A DNA stretch of 62,000 bases from Symbiodinium natans (taxonomy: Eukaryota > Sar > Dinophyceae > Suessiales > Symbiodiniaceae), in NCBI GenBank assembly GCA_905221605.1, contig CAJNDS010000054.1, positions 1-62,000 on the forward strand, in the 5' to 3' direction. Shown piece by piece: positions 28,263 through 37,284 of this stretch; position 1 is the first letter of the stretch, and each line of letters begins with the position of its first letter. The position numbers and the translations under genes were made by a program. Below the pieces are notes generated by a model, which saw only the letters and a list, made by a program, of their open reading frames with translations, did not search any database and had not been told where the DNA came from.

Positions 28263-28355
28263 GTGCTGGAGGCCTTCTTGGTGCAGGATCGCTTCTTCGA
28301 GGGCCAGTATGACGAGATGGTCGATGCCATGCGTGCCTCGGTTGGCATTGCTTGA
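28263..28355 (+). CDS. Exon, protein of unknown function
   Basis: GTG CTG GAG... encodes VLEAFLVQDRFFEGQYDEMV then DAMRASVGIA, clearly protein-like. In frame it ends at TGA (28353); alternatively a GC donor lies at 28350 or a GT donor at 28359 where a family G element begins (GTTCATGAG). Confidence 0.55.
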   Translation: MLEAFLVQDRFFEGQYDEMVDAMRASVGIA

Positions 28356-28372
28356 AGGTTCATGAGTAGGTA

Positions 28373-28486
28373 TCTAGGACCGGGAGTAGGCCCTTATTTC
28401 ATTTTTTTAGGGTTGGTTCTCTTCTAGTCCCCGTAAAAGCAAAACGGGCACCCTTTTCATTCCTAGGTTACTCCTGGGTCTAGGTA
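28373..28486. mobile_element. Family E element nested in a family G element
   Basis: TCTAGGACCGGGAGTAGGCC... and ...TTACTCCTGGGTCTAG, flanked by AGGTA at 28368-28372 and 28482-28486. Confidence 0.75.
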
Positions 28487-28495
28487 GAAGTAAGG

Positions 28496-28508
28496 TTGCA
28501 AGTACCTT
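28496..28508 (+). repeat. 5' target-site duplication of the retro-insert
   Basis: TTGCAAGTACCTT, identical to 30231-30243. Confidence 0.85.
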
Positions 28509-30230
28509 GGCTCAAGGCTCTCGGCTCGAGTGAGAAGGCAAGTGGTAGGCAGTTTTCAGGTAGGGTAGCTGCCTAGATGCCATGGAGCCCACCCTCTAAG
28601 AGGGATAGCCTGGCTATCATCACCTCAGAGGTGAGCCGAGAGGGAAGGTGCATCCTTCGACTGGAGCGAACTACCAGGGCAGGGCACTTCCGCGATGCCC
28701 AGTCCCTGGAGCAGAGTTTCAGCGAGCGTGCCAAACAGGGATGCCTTCCATGGGCCTCGTGGCCAAGTGGCACCGAGGCAGCAGAGAGGTGCAGACCCTC
28801 TGACCCGAACAGATAGGGGCAAGGGCTGGCGGGCAGGGATCAGCCCAGTATGCTCGGGGGGACCGCAAGGCACGGTTAGTAAGAGAGTGAAAGCCGGAGC
28901 TGCGGCGAACTTGAGCAACTGGTCTGTACAGCCTGTTGCCACCGCTTGCAATCCCTGGAGAGCTGGAGTTAGGAAGCTGGAAGTTTGGGAGTCTGCAGTG
29001 GCGATTAGGGAACGTGATGCAGTGGCCAGCAGGCCGAAAGCACATGCCCCCTTCTGGAAGCCTGCTACATTGTCTGTGGCTTGTAACGGGCTATCGCCTA
29101 CACTGGCTGCTAACCAGTTCAACATTGGCTTGAAGTGTGAGATAGATCTGGCGGGCTCTTTCGTGACTCACACAGCCAGAGGTTTTATCCTCTTTGAGTG
29201 GTATAAGGCCCTCCTGACCTTTGTCATGCTGGGGTATGCCCAGTCCTACCAAGCTTAGTGTCAGGAGCTTTAGTTTGTCCACCTTGGCCTTGCCTAGGAC
29301 TCATCTACAGTAAATCCACACTGGCGGCAGTGCTTGAGAGTGGGATAGCTACCAGAGGCAAGATTCCGCCTTAGGCGCTGCCTGAGGTTTATGTTTATGG
29401 GTTTGGCTTCTGCCTGGCGTGTTTCCCCGCGCCAGTGCACTTCGTGCATGGGGGAATTGAGGGGAAAGCGTGGTCCCCGCGCCTTGTTGAGGGGAGGCGT
29501 CGACCCTGCGCCAAATATACCAAGTTGAGGGGTGCAGTGTCCCCAAGCCTGTCGACATAAGCCTTGTCCAGGTGGTCCCATCCACCCTCGCACAGGGTAG
29601 TTTTCAGGAGGTGCTTTCTGGAACCCTCCACACAGTGTCCTGGAGTGCCAGACGCCAGGAGTGTGGAGGTGGCATCCTCGGGCTGTGAAGTGGCGGGCTT
29701 CACTGCCCAGGGCCCACAGGGCTGCAGGCTGAGCAGTTACGGCAGTTCTTTCCTCTCAGCTGAAGCAGGCGGACAACCCTGTAGCTGGGCCAAACCAATT
29801 TGTACAGGTAATTGGTGCCTGTGGCCGAGGGGTCGCAGGTTCTGAGTGCAGAATGTATATGCCTTGCTGTGCACCAGGAGGGATGCCCTCTTACTGACAG
29901 GAAAGGGAGAAGGGTAGTTTGCAAGCGGACATGAGGCAATCCGCACCCACAGATAGGGGCTACCCTCTCACTCAGTACTGGGAAGAGGAGCGATTGGTGG
30001 GGCTCGGTGGAGCTTAGCAGCAGCGAGAGGTGCCACCCTCTAGTGAGAGGCTGAGGCAATGACCTCATAGGTTGAGGTCCCACCCTCAGTAGTGGCACTA
30101 GTAGCAGAAGGCTTTACCTGTACAGTTAGCCTCTGCTGCTCAAGATAGTGTAGTGGTACTTAGCAGTACGGACCCCGGTCCCAAACACCAAGACGGTGGA
30201 CTCGCAAACCAAGCTCAACTCGGAAAAAAA
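28507..30230 (+). mobile_element. Retroposed spliced-leader cDNA, about 1.7 kb
   Basis: The insert starts TTGGCTCAAG (28507-28516), the last ten bases of the conserved dinoflagellate spliced leader, and ends CGGAAAAAAA (30221-30230). A 13-bp direct repeat (28496-28508 and 30231-30243) flanks it. It contains no telomeric units or foldback elements, so it lacks the intron material seen elsewhere. This is the signature of a trans-spliced, polyadenylated RNA copied back into the genome by a LINE. No single long frame covers it: the best are 28577-28816 (SLAIITSEVSREGRCILRLE...) and 28695-29258 (ending YKALLTFVMLGYAQSYQA), so it is a decayed gene copy or a non-coding RNA. The source gene is not recognised. 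Confidence 0.75.
28577..29258 (+). pseudogene. Overlapping open frames inside the retroposed cDNA
   Basis: Two frames, 28577-28816 (79 aa from ATG) and 28695-29258 (187 aa), overlap in different phases; a 166-aa minus frame also exists. The mixture suggests frameshift decay of a former coding region, but a non-coding origin cannot be excluded. Confidence 0.35.
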
Positions 30231-30243
30231 TTGCAAGTACCTT
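30231..30243 (+). repeat. 3' target-site duplication of the retro-insert
   Basis: TTGCAAGTACCTT directly after seven A. Confidence 0.85.
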
Positions 30244-30434
30244 AATTAAGGTTGCATGATAGGAATAGCTTACTCAAAACCCTATGCAGAAAGGTATAAG
30301 TAGGGTTGTAAGTACCTGAATGAAGGCTATATGACAGGTATGCCTTACTTGTAACCCTACGCCTAAAGCACCCTGAACAGAAAAGGCCCCAAGGCACCGC
30401 TTAATGGGCGTGTCCGCAATCACTAAACAATCAG

Positions 30435-30870
30435 CATGCCGCGAAACTTTGGCAGTGTACCGGAGTTTTTGGAGTTTCATTTGGGCTCAAGCTTTAAAGC
30501 TTAAACCCGAACCTTCTGGAGTTGCGTACAGGACAGTTTCTCACGAGGGCTTCAGGGCTTTTGTGCAGGCATGTGGTACCTAGGCACAAGTCTGGAAGCC
30601 CATATCGAACTTGCCATATACATACTACTCTAGGTAGGGCCTTTGGGGCATTTCATATTTTGCCTTTATTGGGGTTAAGAGGATCATCGTCAGGAACATT
30701 TTTCAGAGGTACCCAAAAAACCCATTCCAATCAAGTAGGACCATCTAGTATATAGGTGTAGGGTCGGAGACGGCACCATGTAGCGGGCTGCTGCAAGTAA
30801 GAGGTCTCTCGCCAAGTTGCTTCTGGGAGTTGCCTTCGGGCTTCGAGTGCACTATGGGGCCGAGTTTTAG
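30435..30870 (+). CDS. Exon cluster 10, gene 3' end with a family I intron
   Basis: Exon 30435-30490 (MPRNFGSVPEFLEFHLGS) starts after ATCAG. Exon 30532-30612 (DSFSRGLQGFCAGMWYLG...) starts after TACAG. Exon 30784-30870 (RAAASKRSLAKLLLGVAFGL...) starts after ATGTAG and ends in stop TAG at 30868. The intron 30613-30783 starts GC, ends AG, carries the family I core, and both neighbouring exons are in phase 0. Function unknown; the last exon is basic then hydrophobic. Confidence 0.58.
30613..30783. mobile_element. Family I element, probable GC-AG intron
   Basis: GCCATATACATACTACTCTA...; core TTTGGGGCATTTCATATTTT and TTATTGGGGTTAAG as in 16176-16307. Confidence 0.6.
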
Positions 30871-30932
30871 GGTGCGACTGTGGTTTTAGGTTTTAGTGTT
30901 TAGGGTTTAGGGTGTGCACAGTCTGCACCGAG

Positions 30933-31406
30933 GTATGTACAACTTGCCAGTCAACGATGTCCTCGTGGATGGCGATGAAGACATCTTGGCGGACGCGAAA
31001 GAGATCAATTTCGACTATGCCAGGAGCAAGCCCTAAACCCTAAACCCTAAAGTAGAGGGCCTTGAAGGAGCATGGACCTCTGTTGCAGGGCGAGCGCATA
31101 TATGAGAATAGAGCTGCCAGCATGCGGGGGTTGTTCTCCATTCAGGTCGGGCCCACATTTCAATTTTTAGGGTTTAGGGTTTAGGGTTTAGGGTTTAAGG
31201 AAATAATTTCGAATAGCGCCATAAAATCCTAAACTGGCGAAAGTGCCGCTGTCCATGTGGAGGGAGGGCAGACAGATTCCACGCTGGCCTGGCGAATCTA
31301 GGGGCTTGGGAGGGTAACTGTTAGGGTTTAGGGTTTAGGGTCTAGGTGTTTAGGGCTTCGCAGCCCAAAATAAGACACACAACAGGTCTCGAGGAGTACA
31401 CCCTCC
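30933..31406 (+). CDS. Exon cluster 11, protein of unknown function
   Basis: Exon 30933-about 31030 (MYNLPVNDVLVDGDEDILAD...) is acidic. Exon 31056-31145 (RALKEHGPLLQGERIYENRA...) is exactly 90 bases between GTAG and GTCGGG. Exon 31244-31324 (CRCPCGGRADRFHAGLANLG...) starts after GAAAG; its stop TAG at 31322 is made by a telomeric unit, and a GTAACT donor lies just before it. Exon 31364-31406 (PKIRHTTGLEEYTL) lies between CGCAG and GTACCC. The Cys-rich start of the third exon could bind metal. Telomeric repeats separate all of them. Confidence 0.58.
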
Positions 31407-31449
31407 GTACCCCCTCAACCCTAAAACCCTGTTACCCGAATCTCTGTGC

Positions 31450-31545
31450 TTGAAGGTTCAGGGGTAGTTGTAAGTAGGGTTACAACTAAGGTAACCTATA
31501 TTATAATGAACCTGAATTCAGGTACTCATAACCCTACTCAAAACT
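31450..31545. mobile_element. Foldback element family G
   Basis: AAGGTTCAGGGGTAGTTGTA... with ...ACTCATAACCCTACTC; followed by a partial family E element (31545-31640). Confidence 0.6.
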
Positions 31546-31673
31546 AGCATGGGGGGGGGTTAAGCTCCCTTATAAACCCCTTCAGGCAAGAAAAAAGGGG
31601 CACCCTTTTTACTCCTAGGTTCCTGGGCAACCTAGATAGCTACCCCATACGACGATCCCGCTAGGATCGCCTA

Positions 31674-31756
31674 AGCCCTAAACCCTAAACCCCTAACCCT
31701 AAACCCTAAACCCTAAACCCTAAACCCTAAACCCTAAACCCTAAACCCTAAACCAC
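31674..31756 (-). repeat. Interstitial telomeric array (CCCTAAA)n
   Basis: About 11 units. Confidence 0.95.
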
Positions 31757-31779
31757 GAATCCCTGTATAGCCCCCTGAG

Positions 31780-31881
31780 AGGATGTACGACGATCCCGCG
31801 ATGATCCTCAAGAAACACGGGGGCTGGGCCCTGGGAAAGGCAACTCCCCTGCTGACCAAGAAGGTGCCAAATCGGGGGAGG
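31780..31881 (+). CDS. Exon, protein of unknown function
   Basis: 34 codons exactly from CTGAG to AGG|GTTTAG: MYDDPAMILKKHGGWALGKA then TPLLTKKVPNRG. A similar short segment (PYDDPARIA) lies at about 31646-31672, before the telomeric array, so part of the exon may be duplicated. Confidence 0.62.
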
Positions 31882-31950
31882 GTTTAGGGTTTAGGGTTTA
31901 GGGTTTAGTTTTTAGGGTTTAGGGTTTAGGGTTTAGGGTTTAGGGTTTAT
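31882..31950 (+). repeat. Telomeric array (TTTAGGG)n at an exon end
   Basis: About 10 units. The first GTTTAG is the inferred donor of exon 31780-31881. Confidence 0.9.
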
Positions 31951-32040
31951 TCGCCTGGGGTTGATATGGGTTTAGGGTTAAGGTTTAGGATAGTCCATGC
32001 ACCCTAGTTTTCATTGGGATCCCAAACCTCCTCCTCTCAG

Positions 32041-32500
32041 CAAGGGGGCTTAAGGTGTTAAGAGGGTGTTTGACGCATTTTGTTGTCCAAATAGTGTTGG
32101 CAATTTGGGTTTCTCTTCCGCTCCCAAATATTCCCCACAGCTTTAGGTTCTAAGTGTACCCCTTTGGGTGTAGTTTGGGGGACCCTCCGCAAGTCGTTGA
32201 TCAACCCGCGCGCGAGTAGAAATCGGGACCTACACCCCAAACCTAAGATCTTTCCGGTGAAGCCTGCGACCAAAGCCTGAAACGCTCAGGTTTTGGGCCG
32301 GGTTGAGGTCGAACCAAAATCTCTCCTGAGCGATCCACTCCAGGATCAGTTGGTGATGCGGCTTACAGGCGGGTGCGCTGAAGTACGAAGTTCGAGGTTT
32401 TAGGGTTAACGGTTTCAGGGTTTCAGGGTTCAGGGTTTGGAGTTGGTAGGAAGGATTTCGCATCTCGTCGTCGCTGCATACCCTCCGAGGACGTGCAGGG
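32041..32500 (+). CDS. Exon cluster 12, protein of unknown function
   Basis: Exon 32041-32153 (RGLKVLRGCLTHFVVQIVLA..., hydrophobic, in-frame stop at 32151). Exon 32194-32280 (SLINPRASRNRDLHPKPKIF..., stop at 32278). Exon 32290-32396 (VLGRVEVEPKSLLSDPLQDQ...) lies between CTCAG and GTTTTAG. Exon 32453-32500 (DFASRRRCIPSEDVQ, weak). The third is the most convincing. The in-frame stops in the first two mean that other donors are used, or that they are not exons of this chain. Confidence 0.5.
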
Positions 32501-32629
32501 TTGAGGTTTTTTGTTCGCTACTGTCCCACGAGCAGTATGTCACATTGTACGATGATGCATAGCACTGATAGGTGTATCGCTGTAGCAAAAAGGAAGGAAG
32601 ACATGAAGCAATATATAAGGGTCGGAAGA

Positions 32630-32757
32630 ATTAGTTTCATGGGCCCTCTGTGTGGTCTCTTACCCTTGATTTAAGGGGATCCGAAGTATTGGCCCTTGTT
32701 ATGGGCTATATAACAGGGGACCCAAATTATATAAGGGCCTATATTTCGGATCCCCTA
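32630..32757. mobile_element. Foldback element family C
   Basis: AGTTTCATGGGCCCTCTGTG... with internal GGGGATCCGAAGTATTGGCC and its complement ATATTTCGGATCCCC at the right end. Confidence 0.7.
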
Positions 32758-32862
32758 TCCCTGAGCCCTAAACCCTGAACCCTGAACCCTAAACCTGAAT
32801 GTGGAGTAGGAAGCCCTGAGTCCTAAAAGCAGGTGTTGGGTGACCAAACCCTGAACCCCAAA

Positions 32863-33062
32863 TAAACCCTAAACCCTAAACCCTAAACCCTAAACCCTAA
32901 ACCTAAACCCTAAACCCTAAACCCTAAACCCTAAACCCTAAACCCTAAACCCTAAACCCTAAACCCTATACCCTATACCCTAAACCCTAAACCCTAAACC
33001 CTAAACCCTAAACCCTAAACCCTAAACCCTAAACCCTAAACCCTAAACCCTAAACCCTAAAA
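32863..33062 (-). repeat. Longest interstitial telomeric array, about 200 bp
   Basis: About 28 CCCTAAA units with two adjacent CCCTATA variants near 32968. Confidence 0.95.
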
Positions 33063-33066
33063 GCAG

Positions 33067-33804
33067 AAGCATCAACTCCAAACGGAGATGTTTGCCGGCA
33101 AGCCCTGAACCCCAGTATGGAGAGGAAACGTTGGGCGGGAAGCTTTAAACCCTTAGAAGCAGAGGCCAAACCCTCGACCCAAAAGGAGATTTAGGGGTTT
33201 CCGAAATTAGGGTTACCTTATTCGGGTTCTTGTTATAAGGGAATCCTACTATTTGTGGGTCTAGATTGGGGTACAACCTACTTACTGTTAAGACTTCGGG
33301 GCTTTAGCGTTTAGGGTTTCGGGCTTTGGGGCTGCATATGTCAGGATGTACGCTGGATCAACTGCTAGCCGGACGAGATGCACCCCAGCTGCACTAGAAG
33401 ACCCAACCAAGCCCTTAAACCCTACGTCAGGGCGAAACGCAAACCCTGAGCCTTGAGATTCAAAGCAGCAGGGCCCAACCCCCACCTCCCCCCCCCCCCG
33501 CCCCCCCTCCCGCGCCCTCCCGCCCCTCCTGCCCGCCCTCCCTCGGTTCGCAGACCTTCGTCGGAGCCCTTCAAGAGCTATCTCAGAGAACAGGTATCTA
33601 GGACCCAGAGTAGGCCCTTATTCCCTTGTTTTTAGGGTTTATATAGGTTCCCTTCTAAAGCCCCTTTAAACCAAGAAGGGTACCCTTTTTATTCCTAGGT
33701 TACTCTTGCATGGGTCTACGTACCACGACTATGTTATCTGGGCATGTATTTCTTATGTATTTCTTGGAGGCCTGGCTTCATTTTAAGTCTCTAAACTTAC
33801 TTGG
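33067..33804 (+). CDS. Exon cluster 13, protein of unknown function
   Basis: Exon 33067-33148 (SINSKRRCLPASPEPQYGEE..., stop at 33146 unless spliced). Exon 33315-about 33413 (VSGFGAAYVRMYAGSTASRT...). Exon 33554-33593 (TFVGALQELSQRT) starts after CGCAG. Exon 33720-33804 (TTTMLSGHVFLMYFLEAWLH...). The last two are joined in frame (QRT-G-TTT) when the family E element 33594-33719 is removed; GTA is present at both ends, as expected of a target duplication. The product ends in a hydrophobic stretch. A C-rich tract lies at 33484-33535. Confidence 0.52.
33191..33275. mobile_element. Family D-prime element, reverse orientation
   Basis: TTTCCGAAATTAGGG...TTATAAGGGAATCCTACTAT... matches the complement of 54597-54735. 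Confidence 0.6.
33594..33719. mobile_element. Family E element, in-frame insertion between exons
   Basis: GTATCTAGGACCCAGAGTAG... and ...TACTCTTGCATGGGTCTAC with GTA duplicated at both ends. If spliced as drawn the right end would be AC rather than AG. Confidence 0.65.
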
Positions 33805-33915
33805 GAGTTTCCGAACATAGGGGCACGTACGCTTTTTGGGGTCTTTTCAAGGGGCTGAAAAAAATCTTTTTGGGGTGCAAAAAGGGTACCCCTATGTGGG
33901 AAATACCCTAAACTA
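33805..33915. mobile_element. Foldback element family D
   Basis: GAGTTTCCGAACATAGGGGC... and ...GGGTACCCCTATGTGGGAAA. Confidence 0.75.
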
Positions 33916-35040
33916 GTTCCCAAACCCCAAAACCAAGACCAAATAAATTGAAATTGTCTGTGATATCACTCTGCATTTCCCATGTTATTTGTCTAAACAG
34001 CTGACAGGCCGAGTTTAAGTAAATTAGTTCAAATCGCTTCTGGCAAGCCGGATATTCAGCTCACTTAATTCACTCAAACCTCCGCAGACCCCCAGACACT
34101 CCCCCATTTCTCCCAGATCCCCCCCCAAATCCCCTCTCACTTGACGCCCAATCCAACAAGGCGCGGGTGCCGCAAAAAGTTCAGGAGGCCCCAAAACACA
34201 AAACCCTAAACCCTAAACCCTAACCCCTAAACCCCTAAACCCCAAAAGGCCCCAAGGAGGCAAAACGGCCCCGAATCCCCGAAAACGTCCTGGGACTCCA
34301 AAAGCGCTCCGGAGGCCCCGATAAGGTCCGGGAAGCCCCAAAAGCTCCCGGAGGCGAAAAGCTTCCGGGAAGCACCAAAAAGGCCCCAGAAAGGCACCAA
34401 GAAGAGGCAGGGAAGTTCGGGAGGTTCCAAATCAGGCTTCAAATTACCGAGAGGCCCCCCCTTCATCCAGTTCCCCCCGCCCAGCCCTCCCCAACCCCCC
34501 CCCCCCCCATAAATGAAAACCTATTATCTAAACAAAAACTTTTGCTCAAAACGTTTCGCTCGAAACTTTCGCTCCAACCTTTTTGGGACACCCTTCCACG
34601 CGCTGTCTGTGGCAGCTGCAGACCCAGGCCCGAAACCCCAACACGCTTATGCCCAACCCCCCCACGCCCCTAAAAACCCTAAACACATCAAAGGCCCCAA
34701 ACACAATGCCCCAAACGCTCCACAAACTCTAGAAAAGCCTCCGAAAGCACCGAGAGCCTAAAGCACAAAAGAAGAGCAAAATAGATAGAAAAGAACTAGG
34801 TGCACATATGATTTGGCGCTGAGTGAGTGAGATACACACACACACACATATATATATATATACATATACATATATATATATGTATATATATATATATACA
34901 TATGTACATACATACATATACATACATATATATATATGTATCGACCTCAATCCCTACAAGGCCTGCAACCCCAAAAAAAGCTAAAGCCACACAGCCCCAA
35001 AAAACGAAACTCCCCCGAAAGCCTGAACAAAAACCTTAGA
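33916..35040. other. Low-complexity stretch without a supported gene
   Basis: 34180-34480 repeats a degenerate CCCCAAAA/GGAAGC unit whose readings on both strands are artefacts. 34513-34761 is an open frame of low confidence (NFCSKRFARNFRSNLFGTPF...), with a 16-bp tandem near 34540. 34838-34945 is a TA/CA microsatellite. Confidence 0.55.
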
Positions 35041-35043
35041 AAA

Positions 35044-35264
35044 AGCTGGTGATGGACCTTGAAACCGATAGAAGCCTTCAAAAGCTCTCAATTAAAGCCC
35101 CTGAGAGCCTCTGAAAGCCCCAAAGGCCTTCAACAACAACCTCAAAAGGCCCTTAAACATAAACCCTAAACCCTGAACCCTAAACCCGAAACCCCAAACC
35201 CTAAACCCTAAGCCCTTAAACCCAGGTACCCGACTCCCCCCGCTCGAAGTCGGCGGCGCTCGAG
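35044..35264 (+). CDS. Two possible exons
   Basis: 35044-35119 (LVMDLETDRSLQKLSIKAPE, stop at its end) and 35226-35264 (VPDSPRSKSAALE, exactly 39 bases between CCCAG and GTGAGC). The second has strong splice signals. Confidence 0.4.
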
Positions 35265-35524
35265 GTGAGCCGTGGGTGCCCTAAGGGTTTATGGTTAAGT
35301 TTAGGGTTGAGGGTTTAGGGTTGAGGGTTTAGGGTTGAGGGTTAGGGTTTAGGGTTTTCGGGTTTTCGGGTTTTCGGGTTGTCGGGTTGTCGGGTTGTCG
35401 GGTTGGGGCTTCTGTTTTTTGGTGTCTTTCAAGATTTTTAGGTTTGTTTGGCTTCGGGGTCTGCGGGTTTTGGGGTGTAGGGGATGCCAGATCCAGTCTC
35501 TTTGTAGAAGTCATGCCGATATTC

Positions 35525-35641
35525 GGGTAGTTAGTTCTCGAAGTTAGCTTCCCTTGTTGAGTCCGACATATAGTACATTATAGTACATCACCCTGAGAAA
35601 AGAAGCACCACAAAAGGGATCCTAACTAGAAGAACTACCCA
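35525..35641. mobile_element. Foldback element family H
   Basis: GGGTAGTTAGTTCTCGAAGT... and ...GGATCCTAACTAGAAGAACT. Confidence 0.7.
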
Positions 35642-35707
35642 TTCTACAGTCCGCAAACAGTGTGTCGACACTGCAAGGGTCCGAACAGAAATGGTAGGAG
35701 GGCTTAG

Positions 35708-36031
35708 ATACCCGATTCTGGGGGAGTTTGCTCAAGGCTTGCTCGTAATTTTCACGTGCTCGCGCCTGGGGGCGCTCGCCGCAGACGCCACCCTCGAAAC
35801 TGCCATCGTTTAGTGGACTTCGGCCGCGAAATGCGAAGCTGTCGTGACTTTTGGAAGTTTGGGTTCGCGAAATGCGAAGCTGAAACGTGCGGAGCCCCAG
35901 CTGCAAAGTCGACTGGTGCTAGGTCGGCCCTTACGGGGAGGACGTCCGGAGTTCCAGTGGTGAGGGCTTTTGCGTTGCTCTTGGGGTTCTCTTGGGGGAT
36001 ATTCCTGGAGTTACCCTTGGTAAGGCTTTAA
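35708..36031 (+). CDS. Overlapping open segments, possible exons
   Basis: 35708-35813 (YPILGEFAQGLLVIFTCSRL..., stop at 35811) and, in another frame, 35756-36031 (VDFGREMRSCRDFWKFGFAK... ending in hydrophobic AFALLLGFSWGIFLELPLV). The block has no telomeric repeats and holds a 16-bp direct repeat GCGAAATGCGAAGCTG at 35826 and 35866. The frame is not resolved. Confidence 0.4.
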   Translation: MPDSGGVCSRLARNFHVLAPGGARRRRHPRNCHRLVDFGREMRSCRDFWKFGFAKCEAETCGAPAAKSTGARSALTGRTSGVPVVRAFALLLGFSWGIFLELPLVRL

Positions 36032-36055
36032 GGAAGGTTCTGGGTTTGGTCTTAA

Positions 36056-36146
36056 ACCCCTAAACCCTAAACCCTAAACCCTAAACCCTAAACCCTAAAC
36101 CCTAAACCCTAAACCCTAAACCCTAAACCCTAAACCCTAAACCCAA
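36056..36146 (-). repeat. Interstitial telomeric array (CCCTAAA)n
   Basis: About 13 units. Confidence 0.95.
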
Positions 36147-36312
36147 GCCCTAGCGGAAGCCAAAAAAAGGGATTGAACATTCGGGAGCTAACCAACCATC
36201 AAAAGCAGCGGACTCGTTCGGTGTCGCGGCTCACGAAATTGGGGCTCAGGGCGACACTCTCGTTATCTTCTCCGAGTCCAAACCCTAGACCCTAGACCCT
36301 AAACGACTCGCT

Positions 36313-36376
36313 TAGGGTTTAGGGTTTAGGGTTTAGGGTTTAGGGTTTAGGGTTTAGGGTTTAGGGTTTAGGGTTT
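36313..36376 (+). repeat. Interstitial telomeric array (TTTAGGG)n
   Basis: About 9 units, just upstream of open segment 36386. Confidence 0.95.
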
Positions 36377-36385
36377 CCTTTCGAA

Positions 36386-36782
36386 GTCTTGACCATCTTC
36401 ACTGGCACTTCACGGCTCGCTGGCTTTCGAGTTCACCCGCAGTCTCAACTGAGAAGCGTGTGCTATTGGCAGACATATAGCTCTTGCGTAGCCATGCGAA
36501 TGTGGGGTGAAGAGCCTCATCCATCCGTGTACCATGTAGACATCCCGAGCAGCACGAAATTGCTCAGCTAAGGGCGTAGGGGCCTCAGAAGCGGATGTGC
36601 ACTGCCAGGCGCAGCCAAGCTTTGCGGCGCAGCCAATCTTTGCGGCGCAGCAGAGCTTTGCGGCGCAGCAGAGCTTTGCCATGGAGGAGGAGAAGCCGAA
36701 GGAGGCAGAGGACAGGGTTTATGGGCCGCAGTTGCTCTCCCGTAGATCCGGATCCCCCGGTTGTTCATTTTTAGGCTCCTGA
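36386..36782 (+). CDS. Two open segments, the second with an AAQQSF repeat
   Basis: 36386-36571 (TIFTGTSRLAGFRVHPQSQL..., stop at 36569) and 36597-36782 (MHCQAQPSFAAQPIFAAQQS...). The second encodes four copies of a hexapeptide (AAQQSF-like) from an 18-bp tandem GCGCAGCAGAGCTTTGCG, then a charged stretch (MEEEKPKEAEDRVYG). No family is recognised. Confidence 0.4.
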
Positions 36783-37284
36783 ACCTTGCCGCCCAGCCAA
36801 CCCCACCAAAACTGAAGCCCTCAAACGGAAACCCTATAAGGCCAAAAGTGGCCCGAAGCCCTCAACCCCTCAACCCTACGCCCCGAAAACTCGAAACTCT
36901 TCAAAGCGCCAAGACCCTGAAGCCTCAACGTCAACGCAACACTCTGTGAGCCTTATATAAATCCGATAAGCCCAGTTTGGAAATTGGTAGCAAGCTTAAC
37001 AGACCCTAGACCCTGTAAACTCTAGTCCATATAACGCTTGACCCTGACAACCTAGAAAGCTTGAACACCACACACCCCATGTAAGCATAAGTTTTATAGA
37101 GCTTTAACAAGCAACACTGTGCTAAGCCAAAACCCAACCCTCAAGCCTCAATGCTGAACTCCGTAAGCCCCAAACCCTCGAAACCCTAAACCCTAAACCC
37201 GAACCCTGATAAGACCCCAAATATACCTTCAGCCCTAAACCCTAAACCCTTAACCCTAAACACTAAACCCTAAAGCCAACGCAG
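36783..37284. other. Stretch without a supported gene
   Basis: C/A-rich sequence with scattered degenerate CCCTAAA units (37140-37275). Nothing else was seen. Confidence 0.6.

Larger units (their letters stand above)
28359..30362. mobile_element. Family G element holding two nested insertions
   Basis: GTTCATGAGTAG (28359) continues after a family E element (28373-28486), and again after the retro-insert (28509-30230), as AAGGTTGCATGATAGG...GGTATAAGTAGGGTTGTAAGTACC...TGTAACCCTACGCC. Reassembled from three pieces by eye. Confidence 0.5.

Noticed and set aside
28625-29125. 166-residue minus-strand frame in the retroposed cDNA
   Set aside because: The cDNA has its leader end on the left and A-tail on the right, so the transcribed strand is +.
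30475-30490. Second spliced-leader relic (CATTTGGGCTCAAG)
   Set aside because: One mismatch inside the core, no A-tail or duplication nearby, and it lies within a plausible coding exon.
34227-34466. 79-residue minus-strand frame
   Set aside because: Read from a degenerate CCCCAAAA/GGAAGC low-complexity repeat.
36410-36682. Cys-rich minus-strand frame (AKLCCAAKLCC...)
   Set aside because: Complement of the 18-bp tandem repeat; the + frame has the better non-repetitive continuation.
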